Assembly (NCBI GenBank): GCA_030348875.1
Contig: JAUCEP010000002.1
Span: 3,241,001-3,305,000 of the forward strand
Length of the DNA stretch: 64,000 nucleotides
Direction: 5' to 3'
DNA from: Ureibacillus composti
GTDB taxonomy: Bacteria > Bacillota > Bacilli > Bacillales_A > Planococcaceae
Each line of letters opens with the position of its first letter. The first letter of the stretch is position 1. The notes under the pieces are model-generated. The model did no database searches. It was not told the DNA's origin and saw nothing but the letters and a program-made list of their open reading frames with translations. This document shows, piece by piece, positions 46,727 to 55,740 of this stretch. Both the position numbers and the translations under genes were made by a program.

Positions 46727-47509
46727 TTAGTCTACCATGTGGTCAGATCCGAAGAAGTTACGGAACATTTGAACAGAAGTAGCACGGTTTAATGAAGCGA
46801 TTGAAGTAGTTAATGGAATTCCTTTTGGACATGCAGCAACACAGTTTTGAGAGTTACCACAGTTTGCAAGGCCGCCATCTCCCATAATTTCTAATAAACG
46901 TTCGTCTTTAACCATCGCACCAGTTGGATGTGTGTTAAATAGACGTACTTGGGAAAGTGGAGCTGGTCCGATAAATGAAGATTTTTCAGATACGTTTGGA
47001 CACGCTTCCATACAAACACCACAAGTCATACATTTAGATAATTCGTAAGCCCATTGACGTTTACGTTCTGGCATACGAGGACCTTCCCCTAAATCATAAG
47101 TTCCATCGATTGGAACCCATGCTTTAACTTTTTTCAATGCGTTGAACATACGGCTACGGTCAACTTGTAAGTCACGCACTACTGGGAAAGTTTTCATTGG
47201 TTCTAATTTTACAGGTTGTTCTAATTGGTCAATTAATGTTGAACATGATTGACGAGGACGACCATTAATTACCATAGAACAAGCTCCACATACTTCTTCA
47301 AGACAGTTCATATCCCAAGTTACTGGTGTAGTATTTTTACCATCAGCAGTAATCGGATTTTTTTGAATCGCCATTAAAGCAGAGATTACGTTCATACCAG
47401 GGCGATAAGGAACTTCGAATTTTTCCCAACGAGTTGCCCCACCTTCAGTATCTTGACGAAGGATTTCAAGTTTAACCGTTCTAGTAGTAGTTCCTACGGC
47501 TGTTGTCAT
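46727..47509 (-). CDS. sdhB: Succinate dehydrogenase iron-sulfur subunit
   Basis: Passes electrons from the flavoprotein to the menaquinone site. The 260-residue product has the [2Fe-2S] cysteines (CLEEVCGACSMVINGRPRQSC is split around the cluster), the [4Fe-4S] set CMTCGVCMEACP, and the [3Fe-4S] set CGNSQNCVAACPKGIP. AAGGGAGG precedes the ATG. It is last in sdhCAB. Confidence 0.97.
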   Translation of the reverse strand: MTTAVGTTTRTVKLEILRQDTEGGATRWEKFEVPYRPGMNVISALMAIQKNPITADGKNTTPVTWDMNCLEEVCGACSMVINGRPRQSCSTLIDQLEQPVKLEPMKTFPVVRDLQVDRSRMFNALKKVKAWVPIDGTYDLGEGPRMPERKRQWAYELSKCMTCGVCMEACPNVSEKSSFIGPAPLSQVRLFNTHPTGAMVKDERLLEIMGDGGLANCGNSQNCVAACPKGIPLTTSIASLNRATSVQMFRNFFGSDHMVD

Positions 47510-47530
47510 GATTAATGACCTCCCTTAAGG

Positions 47531-49276
47531 TTATTTAGAATAGTCACGTTTACGTGGCGGAATTAATGAAACGTCAACTTCTGCATAAGTAATTTCAGGT
47601 TCACCAGTTTTTGGATTGAACTTCGCCATTGTTGTTTTTAAGAAGTTCTCATCATCACGCTCTGGGAAATCTGGTTTGTAGTGAGCTCCACGAGATTCGT
47701 TACGTAAAAGTGCTCCTTTAGTAATTACACGAGCAAGATATAACATATTTTTCAATTGACGAGTGAAGTGTGCGCCTTGGTTACTCCACTTTTGAGTATC
47801 ATTGATGTTAATGTTTTCCCAACGTTGTAGTAATTCTGTAATTTTTTCATAAGTCGCTTCTAGTTTATCGTTATAACGTACAACAGTAACGTTGTCAGTC
47901 ATTAATTCACCAAGTTCTTTATGAATTAAGTATGCGTTTTCAGTACCATTTAATTTTAGGATTGCTTCCCATTTCTCTTTCTCTTCTTTTACACGAGCGT
48001 CATAAAGAGATTGTGGAAGATCTTCCGCATGCTTTTTCAAACCTTGAACATATTTCACTGCGTTCGGACCTGCAACAGATCCACCATAAATAGCAGATAA
48101 TAATGAGTTTGCACCTAGACGGTTTGCTCCGTGTTGTGAGTAATCACATTCACCAGCAGCAAATAGGCCAGGAATTTCTGTCATTTGATCGTAATCTACC
48201 CATAAACCACCCATTGAATAGTGAACTGCAGGGAAGATTTTCATTGGTAATTTACGAGGATCGTCACCTACGAATTTTTCATAAATTTCAATGATACCAC
48301 CAAGTTTTACATCTAGTTCATGTGGATCTTTATGAGAAAGATCTAGATATACTACGTTTTCACCGTTAACACCTAATTTTTGATTTACACAAACATCAAA
48401 AATTTCACGTGTTGCAATATCACGAGGCACTAAGTTACCATAAGCTGGATATTTTTCTTCTAAGAAGTACCATGGTTTACCATCTTTATATGTCCAAACT
48501 CGTCCACCTTCACCACGAGCTGATTCTGACATTAAACGGTTTTTGTCATCTCCAGGAATCGCTGTTGGGTGAATTTGAATCATTTCACCGTTTGCATATG
48601 TTGCACCTTGTTGGTAAACAATTGATGCAGCAGAACCAGTGTTAATAACTGAGTTTGTAGATTTACCGAAAATAATACCAGGTCCACCTGTTGCCATAAT
48701 TACAGCATCAGAACGGAATGCTTGGATTTCTTCATTCTTCATATCTTGCGCTACGATACCACGGCAGTGGCCTTCGTCATCAAGAACTGCACCTAGGAAT
48801 TCCCAGTGTTCATATTTTGTTACTAGACCCGCAACCTCAAAACGACGAACTTGCTCATCTAATGCATAAAGTAATTGTTGACCAGTAGTTGCACCTGAGA
48901 ATGCTGTACGGTGCATTAATGTACCACCAAAACGACGGAAGTCTAAAAGACCTTCAGGTGTACGGTTGAACATAACTCCCATACGGTCAAATAAGTGAAT
49001 AATTCCAGGAGCTGCTTCACACATAGCCTTAACTGGTGGTTGGTTTGCTAAGAAGTCCCCACCATATACTGTATCATCAAAGTGGATCCATGGAGAATCC
49101 CCTTCACCTTTTGTATTTACTGCACCATTAATTCCGCCCTGTGCACATACAGAGTGTGAACGTTTTACGGGAACTAATGAGAATAATTCTACTTCAGTGC
49201 CTTCTTCGGCAGCTTTAAGAGTAGCCATTAAACCGGCTAAACCGCCACCAACGACGATAATTTTGCTCTTCGCCAT
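47531..49276 (-). CDS. sdhA: Succinate dehydrogenase flavoprotein subunit
   Basis: Oxidises succinate to fumarate with covalently bound FAD. The 581-residue product has the dinucleotide motif VGGGLAGLMATLKAAE and the flavinylated His in SHSVCAQGGINGA. The substrate region is HPTAIPGDDKNRLMSESARGEGG, and GANRLGANSLLSAIYGG is also present. The C-terminal RGAHYKPDFPERDD is typical. Length matches B. subtilis (586). Confidence 0.98.
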   Translation of the reverse strand: MAKSKIIVVGGGLAGLMATLKAAEEGTEVELFSLVPVKRSHSVCAQGGINGAVNTKGEGDSPWIHFDDTVYGGDFLANQPPVKAMCEAAPGIIHLFDRMGVMFNRTPEGLLDFRRFGGTLMHRTAFSGATTGQQLLYALDEQVRRFEVAGLVTKYEHWEFLGAVLDDEGHCRGIVAQDMKNEEIQAFRSDAVIMATGGPGIIFGKSTNSVINTGSAASIVYQQGATYANGEMIQIHPTAIPGDDKNRLMSESARGEGGRVWTYKDGKPWYFLEEKYPAYGNLVPRDIATREIFDVCVNQKLGVNGENVVYLDLSHKDPHELDVKLGGIIEIYEKFVGDDPRKLPMKIFPAVHYSMGGLWVDYDQMTEIPGLFAAGECDYSQHGANRLGANSLLSAIYGGSVAGPNAVKYVQGLKKHAEDLPQSLYDARVKEEKEKWEAILKLNGTENAYLIHKELGELMTDNVTVVRYNDKLEATYEKITELLQRWENININDTQKWSNQGAHFTRQLKNMLYLARVITKGALLRNESRGAHYKPDFPERDDENFLKTTMAKFNPKTGEPEITYAEVDVSLIPPRKRDYSK

Positions 49277-49342
49277 AATTATTACTCACTCCTCTAATTT
49301 TGCTGAAAACCCTTGTGGATGTCCTACCATCTAATTAGCTCA

Positions 49343-49957
49343 TTATACGAATGCTAGAATTGCAGCCACACCAATAATACTTACTAGAACAAAGAAAATC
49401 ATTGTTACGTATGTTGCAACTTTTTGAGAGCTAGGTGATTGTGTAATACCCCAACTTACTAAGAATGACCAAAGTCCGTTAGCTAAATGGAAAGTAGCAG
49501 ATAAAATACCTACAATGTAGAACGCTAACATTAAAGGATTAGAAACAATTTGTTCCATCATATTGAAGTCTACATCTGCTCCAAGAGCTTTTTGAATACG
49601 AGTTTGGAAGATATGCCAAGCTATGAAAATCACTAAGAATACACCAGTAAAACGTTGTAATGCGAACATCCAGTTACGGAATGTGCCAAAACGATTTACG
49701 TTATGTGTAGCAGTAAAGGCAATATAAACTCCGTATAATCCGTGGAATAATAATGGTATGTAAATTACTATCCACTCAACAATTAACAGTAATGAATGTG
49801 GTACTAAGTCCATCACACCTGTAGAATTGTTGTAAGCATCTTCTCCACCAGTTGCAGTGAAGTTCAAAGATAAGTGAAACACTAAGAACAAACCTACCGG
49901 AATTACTCCTAATAGAGAATGTAAGCGTCTCCAGTAAAACTCTCGATTGTTTGACAA
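49343..49957 (-). CDS. sdhC: Succinate dehydrogenase cytochrome b558 subunit
   Basis: Di-haem membrane anchor that reduces menaquinone. The 204-residue protein has five membrane segments with haem-ligand histidines in RRLHSLLGVIPVG, LVFHLSLNF, LLFHGLYGVYIAF and IFIAWHIFQ. Its N-terminus SNNREFYWRRLHSLLG matches the family. I use the TTG with GGGGGG 8 nt upstream, which gives the normal length (202 in B. subtilis). The longer frame starting 22 codons earlier has no support. Confidence 0.95.
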   Translation of the reverse strand: MSNNREFYWRRLHSLLGVIPVGLFLVFHLSLNFTATGGEDAYNNSTGVMDLVPHSLLLIVEWIVIYIPLLFHGLYGVYIAFTATHNVNRFGTFRNWMFALQRFTGVFLVIFIAWHIFQTRIQKALGADVDFNMMEQIVSNPLMLAFYIVGILSATFHLANGLWSFLVSWGITQSPSSQKVATYVTMIFFVLVSIIGVAAILAFV

Positions 49958-50068
49958 GATTGTTACCCCCCTCAGTACTTTTGAATAGTGAGCCAATTTC
50001 GTCAACAAATTGTAATTGTTCATTCATTGACTCAGCAGTTCAGTTTGGTACAATATTATGACATGTCC

Positions 50069-50097
50069 ATTGTACTCTCAAGATTTAGTAGCGTCAA
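50069..50097 (-). promoter_or_regulatory. SigA promoter of sdhCAB
   Basis: TTGACG (-35) and TACAAT (-10) on the minus strand with exactly 17 bp between them. The untranslated leader is about 105 nt. Confidence 0.85.
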
Positions 50098-50113
50098 GGT
50101 TGCTCCTAATTTT

Positions 50114-50127
50114 TATTGTATACAATA
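50114..50127. promoter_or_regulatory. Palindromic operator candidate between sdhC and yslB
   Basis: TATTGTATACAATA is a perfect 14-bp palindrome, 16 bp upstream of the sdhC -35. The TTGT-N2-ACAA core fits the general GntR/FadR-subfamily pattern. The regulator is unknown. Confidence 0.4.
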
Positions 50128-50225
50128 TAAGTAACTTTTTTCTACTTTAACAATCTTTCTTCTGTTTAAAGTACATATTTAACTTTTTTCGCGGTAAATA
50201 AGAAAATTAGAGAGGAGTTTTTTAC

Positions 50226-50648
50226 ATGTCTTCCTATGAAATAAAAACTGTACCCGCCTTTGGTTATGAATTATTCCGGGACCATTTACTGCCTGCTATA
50301 CTAGGAAAACACCAAGATGATGTTCTATACTGGGCTGGAAAAGACTTAGCTAGAAAATTTCCATGCACTGATAATCAATTAATTATCTCATTCTTTGAAG
50401 ATGCTGGTTGGGGCAAACTAACATTAGAAAAGGAAGAAAAAGATGGTTATATCTTTCATTTAACAAATGATGATGATTTATTAAATATTTCCAATCGAAC
50501 ATTCCGTCTTGAAGCAGGGTTTATCGCAGAGCAGTTACAAATTTTTAAAGGATACTTAACTGAATGTTATGATGAAAAAAAAGAAAAACAATGCTTAGTA
50601 GAATTCCATGTGAAATGGGATCTTAAAGAAAGAGTAAACGAAAAATAA
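50226..50648 (+). CDS. yslB: DUF2507 family protein YslB
   Basis: A 140-residue protein of the YslB/DUF2507 family, related to the V4R-like fold. It begins MSSYEIKTVPAFGYELFRDHLLPAILGKH. The family pattern continues with VLYWAGKDLARKFP, FFEDAGWGKL and FRLEAGFIAEQLQ. It is found next to sdhC in Bacillales, divergently transcribed, as here. GAGAGGAG precedes the ATG. Function is not established. Confidence 0.93.
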   Translation: MSSYEIKTVPAFGYELFRDHLLPAILGKHQDDVLYWAGKDLARKFPCTDNQLIISFFEDAGWGKLTLEKEEKDGYIFHLTNDDDLLNISNRTFRLEAGFIAEQLQIFKGYLTECYDEKKEKQCLVEFHVKWDLKERVNEK

Positions 50649-50676
50649 TTGGACCTCACCTAATTTTATAGGTCAT

Positions 50677-50709
50677 GAAAAAGGCCGTCTCAACAAAATG
50701 AGACGACCT
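50677..50709. terminator. Terminator between yslB and lysC transcripts
   Basis: AGGCCGTCTCA against TGAGACGACCT (one mismatch), with five T on the minus strand. It ends the lysC transcript after the repeat element, and may serve yslB from the other side. Confidence 0.85.
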
Positions 50710-50715
50710 ATTTTA

Positions 50716-50930
50716 TATAAACAAATACGTCTTGGCAGACTGTGTGCCGCGATTAGCGTCGGGTTGAAACATATGAGCCAAGAATTCCATCGCTTGCGTT
50801 GGTTACTTCCCCCAACAATCAGTTGCATCCAGCGAAGACTAGGGCCAACAGGACGTTGGTCACTCAGGCGTTGGTCATATGATGATGCCACAGGAAGTGG
50901 CGTTTTCAGCGATAAGTGGCGTTCTTAATC
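50716..50930 (-). repeat. Nested stem-loop repeat element, copy B (lysC 3' untranslated region)
   Basis: The part at 50843-50926 aligns with copy A. Shared hairpins are CCAAC-AGGAC-GTTGG (50845-50859) and CCAC-AGGAA-GTGG (50888-50900), followed by the common CGTTTTCAGCGATAAG and GGCGTTCTTA. The left part (50716-50842) has no counterpart in copy A. On the minus strand it includes GATGCAACTGATTGTTGGGG and AACCCGACGCTAATCGCGG. The element ends 2 bp from the lysC stop codon and is followed by the terminator, so it would be the 3' untranslated region of that mRNA. Confidence 0.75.
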
Positions 50931-50931
50931 T

Positions 50932-52158
50932 TTAAACATATTCTTCTACTAAATTAAATTCGTCATGCAATGCATTTGCTGCTCGAACCATATCCTCTTG
51001 AGGCACTACTACTGACACCTTAATTTCAGATGTACTTACCATTTTAACAGGAATATTTTCTTTACAAAGTCGGTTAAACATACGAGCTGCAACACCAGGG
51101 TTAGATACCATTCCAGAGCCAACAATTGATACTTTTGCTAATCCAACTTCAAAATCTGCGAAACTAAATCCTAATGTACTTTTATTGGATTCAAGTACTT
51201 TGATTGCATCAGCAAAATCTTCTTTAGCGATTGAAAATGAAACAGTTGGTTTTACCCCGTCAATTACCGATTGAACGATAATATCAACATCAATTTGATG
51301 ATCTGCTAATGTTGTAAATATATTAGCAAGTAAAGCATGTTCATATTTTTCATAGCCTACTGTTAATCGAATAATTTCTGCTTCATATGCTACACCACGA
51401 ACAATTACGTTTTTCTCCATTTCAACCTCTCCCTTTATTAGCGTACCTGGAATATCACTCGTACTGGAACGAACTATAATTGGCATATCGTATTTTTTTG
51501 CCATTTCAACTGCACGTGGGTGAACAATTTTTGAACCTAGATGAGTTAATTCAAGCAGTTCATCATAAGAAATTTGTTTTAACTTTTTTGCTTGTGGCAC
51601 TATAGATGGATCTGCAGTATATATACCTTCCGTGTTTGTTAAAATCTCAACACATTCTGCTTCAATTGCCGCAGCTATCGCTACTGCAGTTGTATCAGAG
51701 CCTCCATCTCCTAATATAGAAATTTTATTATTTTTGTAATCAAATCCTTGAGAGCCCGCTACAATCGGAATGTCACCCTTACTGATATAGTTAATGATTG
51801 ATTCAATTTTAATCTGTTCAATTCGAACCTTTTGATTTACTTCAACAGTTTCAATTCCTGCTTGCCATCCAGTTAATGAAACAGCTTTAAAGCCGCGTTG
51901 TTGAATAGCAATCGCTAATAGCGCACTAGTAGCTTGCGACCCAATAGATTGCAAAACATCTAATTCACGTTTTGATGGTTGTTTTGAAAGTGCATAAGCA
52001 AATTTTCTATACGGTTCCTCCAGTAATTCTTCTGAGGAAACAACAACAATAATATTACGTCCTCGTTTTTTCTCTTCAACAATTCGTTTCGATATTTGCT
52101 CAATATTCGCTGGTGTAGATAATGAAAAACTATCAATTTTTACAACTACACTTGTCAT
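50932..52158 (-). CDS. Aspartokinase-family protein with degenerate catalytic motifs and intact ACT domains
   Basis: The locus is that of lysC (between yslB and uvrC), and the 408-residue length is normal. However, the catalytic signature KFGGTSVGS is KIDSFSLST (7-15), SAMGKSTDEL is SSEELLEEPY, GEQ is GSQ (73-75), GRGGSD is GDGGSD (150-155) and TDV-G is TNTEG (174-178). The fold and the C-terminal tandem ACT domains are well kept (VSIVGSGMVSNPGVAARMF, MVSTSEIKVS). The enzyme is probably inactive and may be a regulator or have a new role. No lysine riboswitch lies upstream. AGGGGAG supports the ATG. Confidence 0.85.
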   Translation of the reverse strand: MTSVVVKIDSFSLSTPANIEQISKRIVEEKKRGRNIIVVVSSEELLEEPYRKFAYALSKQPSKRELDVLQSIGSQATSALLAIAIQQRGFKAVSLTGWQAGIETVEVNQKVRIEQIKIESIINYISKGDIPIVAGSQGFDYKNNKISILGDGGSDTTAVAIAAAIEAECVEILTNTEGIYTADPSIVPQAKKLKQISYDELLELTHLGSKIVHPRAVEMAKKYDMPIIVRSSTSDIPGTLIKGEVEMEKNVIVRGVAYEAEIIRLTVGYEKYEHALLANIFTTLADHQIDVDIIVQSVIDGVKPTVSFSIAKEDFADAIKVLESNKSTLGFSFADFEVGLAKVSIVGSGMVSNPGVAARMFNRLCKENIPVKMVSTSEIKVSVVVPQEDMVRAANALHDEFNLVEEYV

Positions 52159-52267
52159 CCTTACACTCCCCTTTAATAAACCGCACTTCAACTAAAATTT
52201 GAAATATTAAAATCTTTTATTAATTAATTTTATCATACTTTAGGATTTGAAATAGATAAAATAAAGA

Positions 52268-52300
52268 AGCAACCATTCACAAAAAACGTGAAGAGCTGCT
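52268..52300 (-). terminator. Second hairpin after uvrC
   Basis: Imperfect stem AGCA...TTCAC against GTGAA...TGCT, with a T-rich minus-strand tail. It probably backs up the adjacent uvrC terminator. Confidence 0.5.
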
Positions 52301-52314
52301 CCATTACTTCCATA

Positions 52315-52347
52315 TAAAAAAAATCGATGAACAATACTTTTCGATTT
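52315..52347 (-). terminator. Terminator after uvrC
   Basis: AAATCGA/TCGATTT arms with a 13-nt loop and eight T on the minus strand, 17 bp from the uvrC stop. Confidence 0.85.
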
Positions 52348-52363
52348 CTCCATTACAGTACAA

Positions 52364-54154
52364 TTATTCGGTTGTTGATGGATCCTTTTGGAAATGATTA
52401 AAAATTGCAGTTGCAGTATTACTTGGAATATTCGCTTCCATTAACTCTTCAATTGTTGCTTCTCGAATTTTTTTGATTGACCCGAAATGCTTAAGTAATT
52501 GTTTTTTACGTTTTGGTCCGACACCTTCAATTTCGTCTAGCACAGAATGAATGGCATTTGTACCATGTTGCTGACGAAGGAAAGTAATAGCAAAGCGGTG
52601 CACTTCATCTTGAATTCTTTGTAATAAGTAGAAGCCATCACTTGTTCGTTTAAGTGGAATTGGTTCAGGTGGATCTCCATATAGTAATTGGGATGTATTA
52701 TGTTTATCATCTTTTGCTAATCCTGCAATCGGAATATAGAGTCCAAGCTCATCCTCAATAACTTCTCTCGCAACCTCCATTTGTCCTTTCCCACCGTCAA
52801 TAATAATTAAATCTGGTAAAGGTAAATTTTCTTTTAGCACACGACTATAGCGTCTACGTATAACTTCTTGCATTGCTCCATAATCATCATGTTTGGCTGC
52901 TTCTCTTAGCTTATATTTACGATATTCCTTTTTCGCTGGCTTTCCATCAATAAAAACGACCATGGCAGAAACGGCATCAGTACCATGCATATGACTATTA
53001 TCAAATGCTTCAATGCGAAGTGGTGTTCCAATATACATAGCATCACCCAATTCTTCGCACGCTCCAATGGTTCTTTCTTCTTGACGTTCAATTAGTTGGA
53101 ATTTTTCATGTATAGCAATTTCTGCATTTTTCATTGCTAACTTGACGAGTTCCTTTTTCGACCCTCGTTTTGGAATTATTACCTTTATATCAAGTAATTT
53201 TTCCAAAATGGTTTCATCAATTGTATCAGGAATAAATATTTCCTTTGGCTTAATATGTTCAGCTATATCATAAAAACGACCAACAAATGTTAAGAACTCC
53301 TCTTCCGGGTCGCGATATATTGGAAAAATAGAAACATCTCGTTCAATTAATTTTCCTTGACGCACAAAAAATACTTGGACACACATCCATCCCTTTTCCA
53401 CTGAATAACCAAATACATCTCGATTCGATAAATCACCAGAAACAATTTTTTGTTTTTGCATTATTGTCTCTATATGAGTTATTTGGTCACGGAATTCTTT
53501 AGCACGTTCAAATTCAAGTTTTTCTGCTGCCTCTAACATTTTAGCTTCCAAATCTTTTTTCACTTCTTCATATCCACCGCTTAAAAACTTCGATATTTCA
53601 TCGATCATATCATCGTAAACTTTCGGCTCTACCTCTTTTACACAAGGTGCTAAACATTGGCCAAGATGATAGTACAAACAAACCCGATCTGGAAGATTTG
53701 CACATTTTCGTAAAGGATAGATTCGATCCAAAAGTTTACGAGTTTCATTTGCAGCAAAGGCATTAGGATAAGGACCGAAATATTTTGCCTTATCTTTCTT
53801 CACTTTTCTAGTTGTTAGTATACGCGGATATTTTTCATTCGTTATTTTAATATAAGGATAAGATTTATCATCCTTTAGCATAATGTTATATTTTGGATCA
53901 TGTAGTTTAATTAAATTTAATTCTAAAATTAAGGCTTCTAAATCACTCGATGTAACAATATATTCAAAGTCCTCAATTTCACTAACTAGTCTTTGAGTTT
54001 TCCCATCATGTGAACCAGTGAAATAAGAGCGCACACGATTTTTAAGGACCTTTGCCTTTCCCACATAGATAATAGTTCCTTGTCGGTCCTTCATTAAATA
54101 ACATCCAGGATTTTCTGGAAGAATAGCTAATTTATTTTGAATGGTTTCATTCAT
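52364..54154 (-). CDS. uvrC: UvrABC excinuclease subunit C
   Basis: Makes both incisions in nucleotide excision repair. The 596-residue protein has the N-terminal GIY-YIG nuclease ([28 protein letters not shown]) and a cysteine-rich region ([23 protein letters not shown] is interrupted by the cluster loop). A UvrBC motif follows ([19 protein letters not shown]), then the RNase H-like domain with [11 protein letters not shown] and tandem helix-hairpin-helix ([18 protein letters not shown]). AGGTGA supports the third ATG/GTG-type start. Confidence 0.97.
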   Translation of the reverse strand: MNETIQNKLAILPENPGCYLMKDRQGTIIYVGKAKVLKNRVRSYFTGSHDGKTQRLVSEIEDFEYIVTSSDLEALILELNLIKLHDPKYNIMLKDDKSYPYIKITNEKYPRILTTRKVKKDKAKYFGPYPNAFAANETRKLLDRIYPLRKCANLPDRVCLYYHLGQCLAPCVKEVEPKVYDDMIDEISKFLSGGYEEVKKDLEAKMLEAAEKLEFERAKEFRDQITHIETIMQKQKIVSGDLSNRDVFGYSVEKGWMCVQVFFVRQGKLIERDVSIFPIYRDPEEEFLTFVGRFYDIAEHIKPKEIFIPDTIDETILEKLLDIKVIIPKRGSKKELVKLAMKNAEIAIHEKFQLIERQEERTIGACEELGDAMYIGTPLRIEAFDNSHMHGTDAVSAMVVFIDGKPAKKEYRKYKLREAAKHDDYGAMQEVIRRRYSRVLKENLPLPDLIIIDGGKGQMEVAREVIEDELGLYIPIAGLAKDDKHNTSQLLYGDPPEPIPLKRTSDGFYLLQRIQDEVHRFAITFLRQQHGTNAIHSVLDEIEGVGPKRKKQLLKHFGSIKKIREATIEELMEANIPSNTATAIFNHFQKDPSTTE

Positions 54155-54288
54155 TGACATCACCTAAAATTCTCTTTTTTATATTATACTGTTCGAGGTT
54201 AAATAATGCGAAATAAAATAGGCCTTTTAAAATTTACCTATTGACAACCGAACAAGTTCCTACATCACTTATTCTAGATACAAGAATA

Positions 54289-54324
54289 TTAAAAAACACA
54301 AGAACGCTTCCGTCCCTGTGTTTT
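54289..54324 (-). terminator. Terminator after the M20 amidohydrolase gene
   Basis: AAAACACA/TGTGTTTT arms with a partially paired interior (GACG...CGTT on the minus strand) and six T, 22 bp from the stop. Confidence 0.85.
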
Positions 54325-54345
54325 CCTATCTTTCATAAATGTTAT

Positions 54346-55542
54346 TTACAGTTCGCTCCCATCACAATAGGAGGCGACAACTGCAGCCATTGCTTTAGCA
54401 CAAATAATTAAACTTTTTTCATTAATATCAAACTTAGGATGATGATGTGGATATCCTTCGCCCGACTCTGGAAGCGCACCAACATAAAAGAAGCATCCCG
54501 GTATTTTTTCAAGATAGTAAGCAAAATCTTCTGAAGGTGGCAGAGGCGGGGTTTCCAACACAGCTTCCACTTCTTTAATAGACGCTTCTTCCAAAGCACG
54601 GCGTACTTGATTGGTTACTTCAGGGTGATTATATAACACTGGATAGTCATTGTGATATTCAAAAATAGATTTAACACCATATGATTTTTCTAACCCTTCC
54701 GCAAAAGTTCGTAATTGCATTTCTACAACTTTTTGGGTTTCTAGTGCCATTGTTCGAACGTCACCTTCAATTGTTACTGCATCTTTAATCACATTAAAGG
54801 AACCCTTCCCATCAAGATTTCCGATCGTAATGGAAGCGATATCAAAAGGATTGATACGGCGGCTAACGATTGTTTGTATGTTCATCACGAAGGAACTAGC
54901 TGCAACGATTGCGTCATTTGCTAAATGTGGTGATGATCCGTGACCACCGCTTCCTTGAACAATTAATTTAAAATAAGATCTTCCCGTCTGTGTATTACCG
55001 CTTCGATAATAAATGTGTCCCGTTTTCAAATTACTCATTACATGAATACCAAGTATTGCATCAACTCCATCAAGGACTCCCGCTTTTATCATCCCAATTG
55101 CCCCACCTGGTGGAGTCTCTTCAGCTGGTTGATGAATCACTCGAATCGTCCCTTTTAGTTGGTCTTTTAACTCCGCTAAAGTCTCAGCTAATACCAACAT
55201 ATATGCTGTGTGACCATCATGACCACAAGCATGCATCACACCTTCATTTTGGGAAGCAAAGGGTAGTCCTGTTTCTTCCTTAATCGGTAAGGCATCGAAA
55301 TCCGCACGAATTGCTATAGTTTTTCCCGGTTTCACCCCTCTAATAGTTACAACAACACCACGTTTACCACCAAAGTTCGTTTCAACTGAATCTACGGGTA
55401 CATTCCGGTAAAAATCGCTAATATACTTAGCTGTTTCTTCTTCTTGGAAGGAAAGTTCCGGGTGTTTATGTAAATAACGGCGAATTTCAATTATTCGTTC
55501 CTTCTTTTCATCTAATTTTCTCATTAATTGGTCTAATAACAT
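54346..55542 (-). CDS. M20D-family amidohydrolase (N-acyl amino acid/hippurate hydrolase-like)
   Basis: A 398-residue metal-dependent amidohydrolase of the M20D group, which includes hippurate, N-acetyl amino acid and indole-acetyl conjugate hydrolases. Metal motifs are MHACGHDGHTA (about 102-112), HQPAEETPPGGA (catalytic Glu pair) and GIHVMSNLKTG, and the final His is in YPHHHPKFD. A bacterial dimerisation domain occupies about 185-290. Substrate cannot be read from sequence. The nearby MFS carrier and PucR-type regulator suggest a scavenging module for an N-acyl compound. Confidence 0.9.
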   Translation of the reverse strand: MLLDQLMRKLDEKKERIIEIRRYLHKHPELSFQEEETAKYISDFYRNVPVDSVETNFGGKRGVVVTIRGVKPGKTIAIRADFDALPIKEETGLPFASQNEGVMHACGHDGHTAYMLVLAETLAELKDQLKGTIRVIHQPAEETPPGGAIGMIKAGVLDGVDAILGIHVMSNLKTGHIYYRSGNTQTGRSYFKLIVQGSGGHGSSPHLANDAIVAASSFVMNIQTIVSRRINPFDIASITIGNLDGKGSFNVIKDAVTIEGDVRTMALETQKVVEMQLRTFAEGLEKSYGVKSIFEYHNDYPVLYNHPEVTNQVRRALEEASIKEVEAVLETPPLPPSEDFAYYLEKIPGCFFYVGALPESGEGYPHHHPKFDINEKSLIICAKAMAAVVASYCDGSEL

Positions 55543-55740
55543 TTAAACATCCCTTCCATACTATTACAATTACTAATGTAAAGTACTATTTGCTATAAAT
55601 TGCAACTTCAATTAGAGGGATTTCTTCATCCTCTCTAATTCATAATTGAACTAAATCAATTACAGAATAAATTTTCTTCAATTTGTACAGCTCTTAACTT
55701 CTCTCACTTTTCCAACATTACCCAGCAAGTGAGCAAATGG

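Noticed and set aside
50673-50928. Frames on both strands across repeat copy B
   Set aside because: They coincide with the repeat and the terminator and lack start signals. The non-coding structure explains the sequence better.
52159-52363. Lysine riboswitch before the lysC-locus gene
   Set aside because: Only about 200 bp are available, occupied by two terminator hairpins of uvrC. No L-box features were seen.
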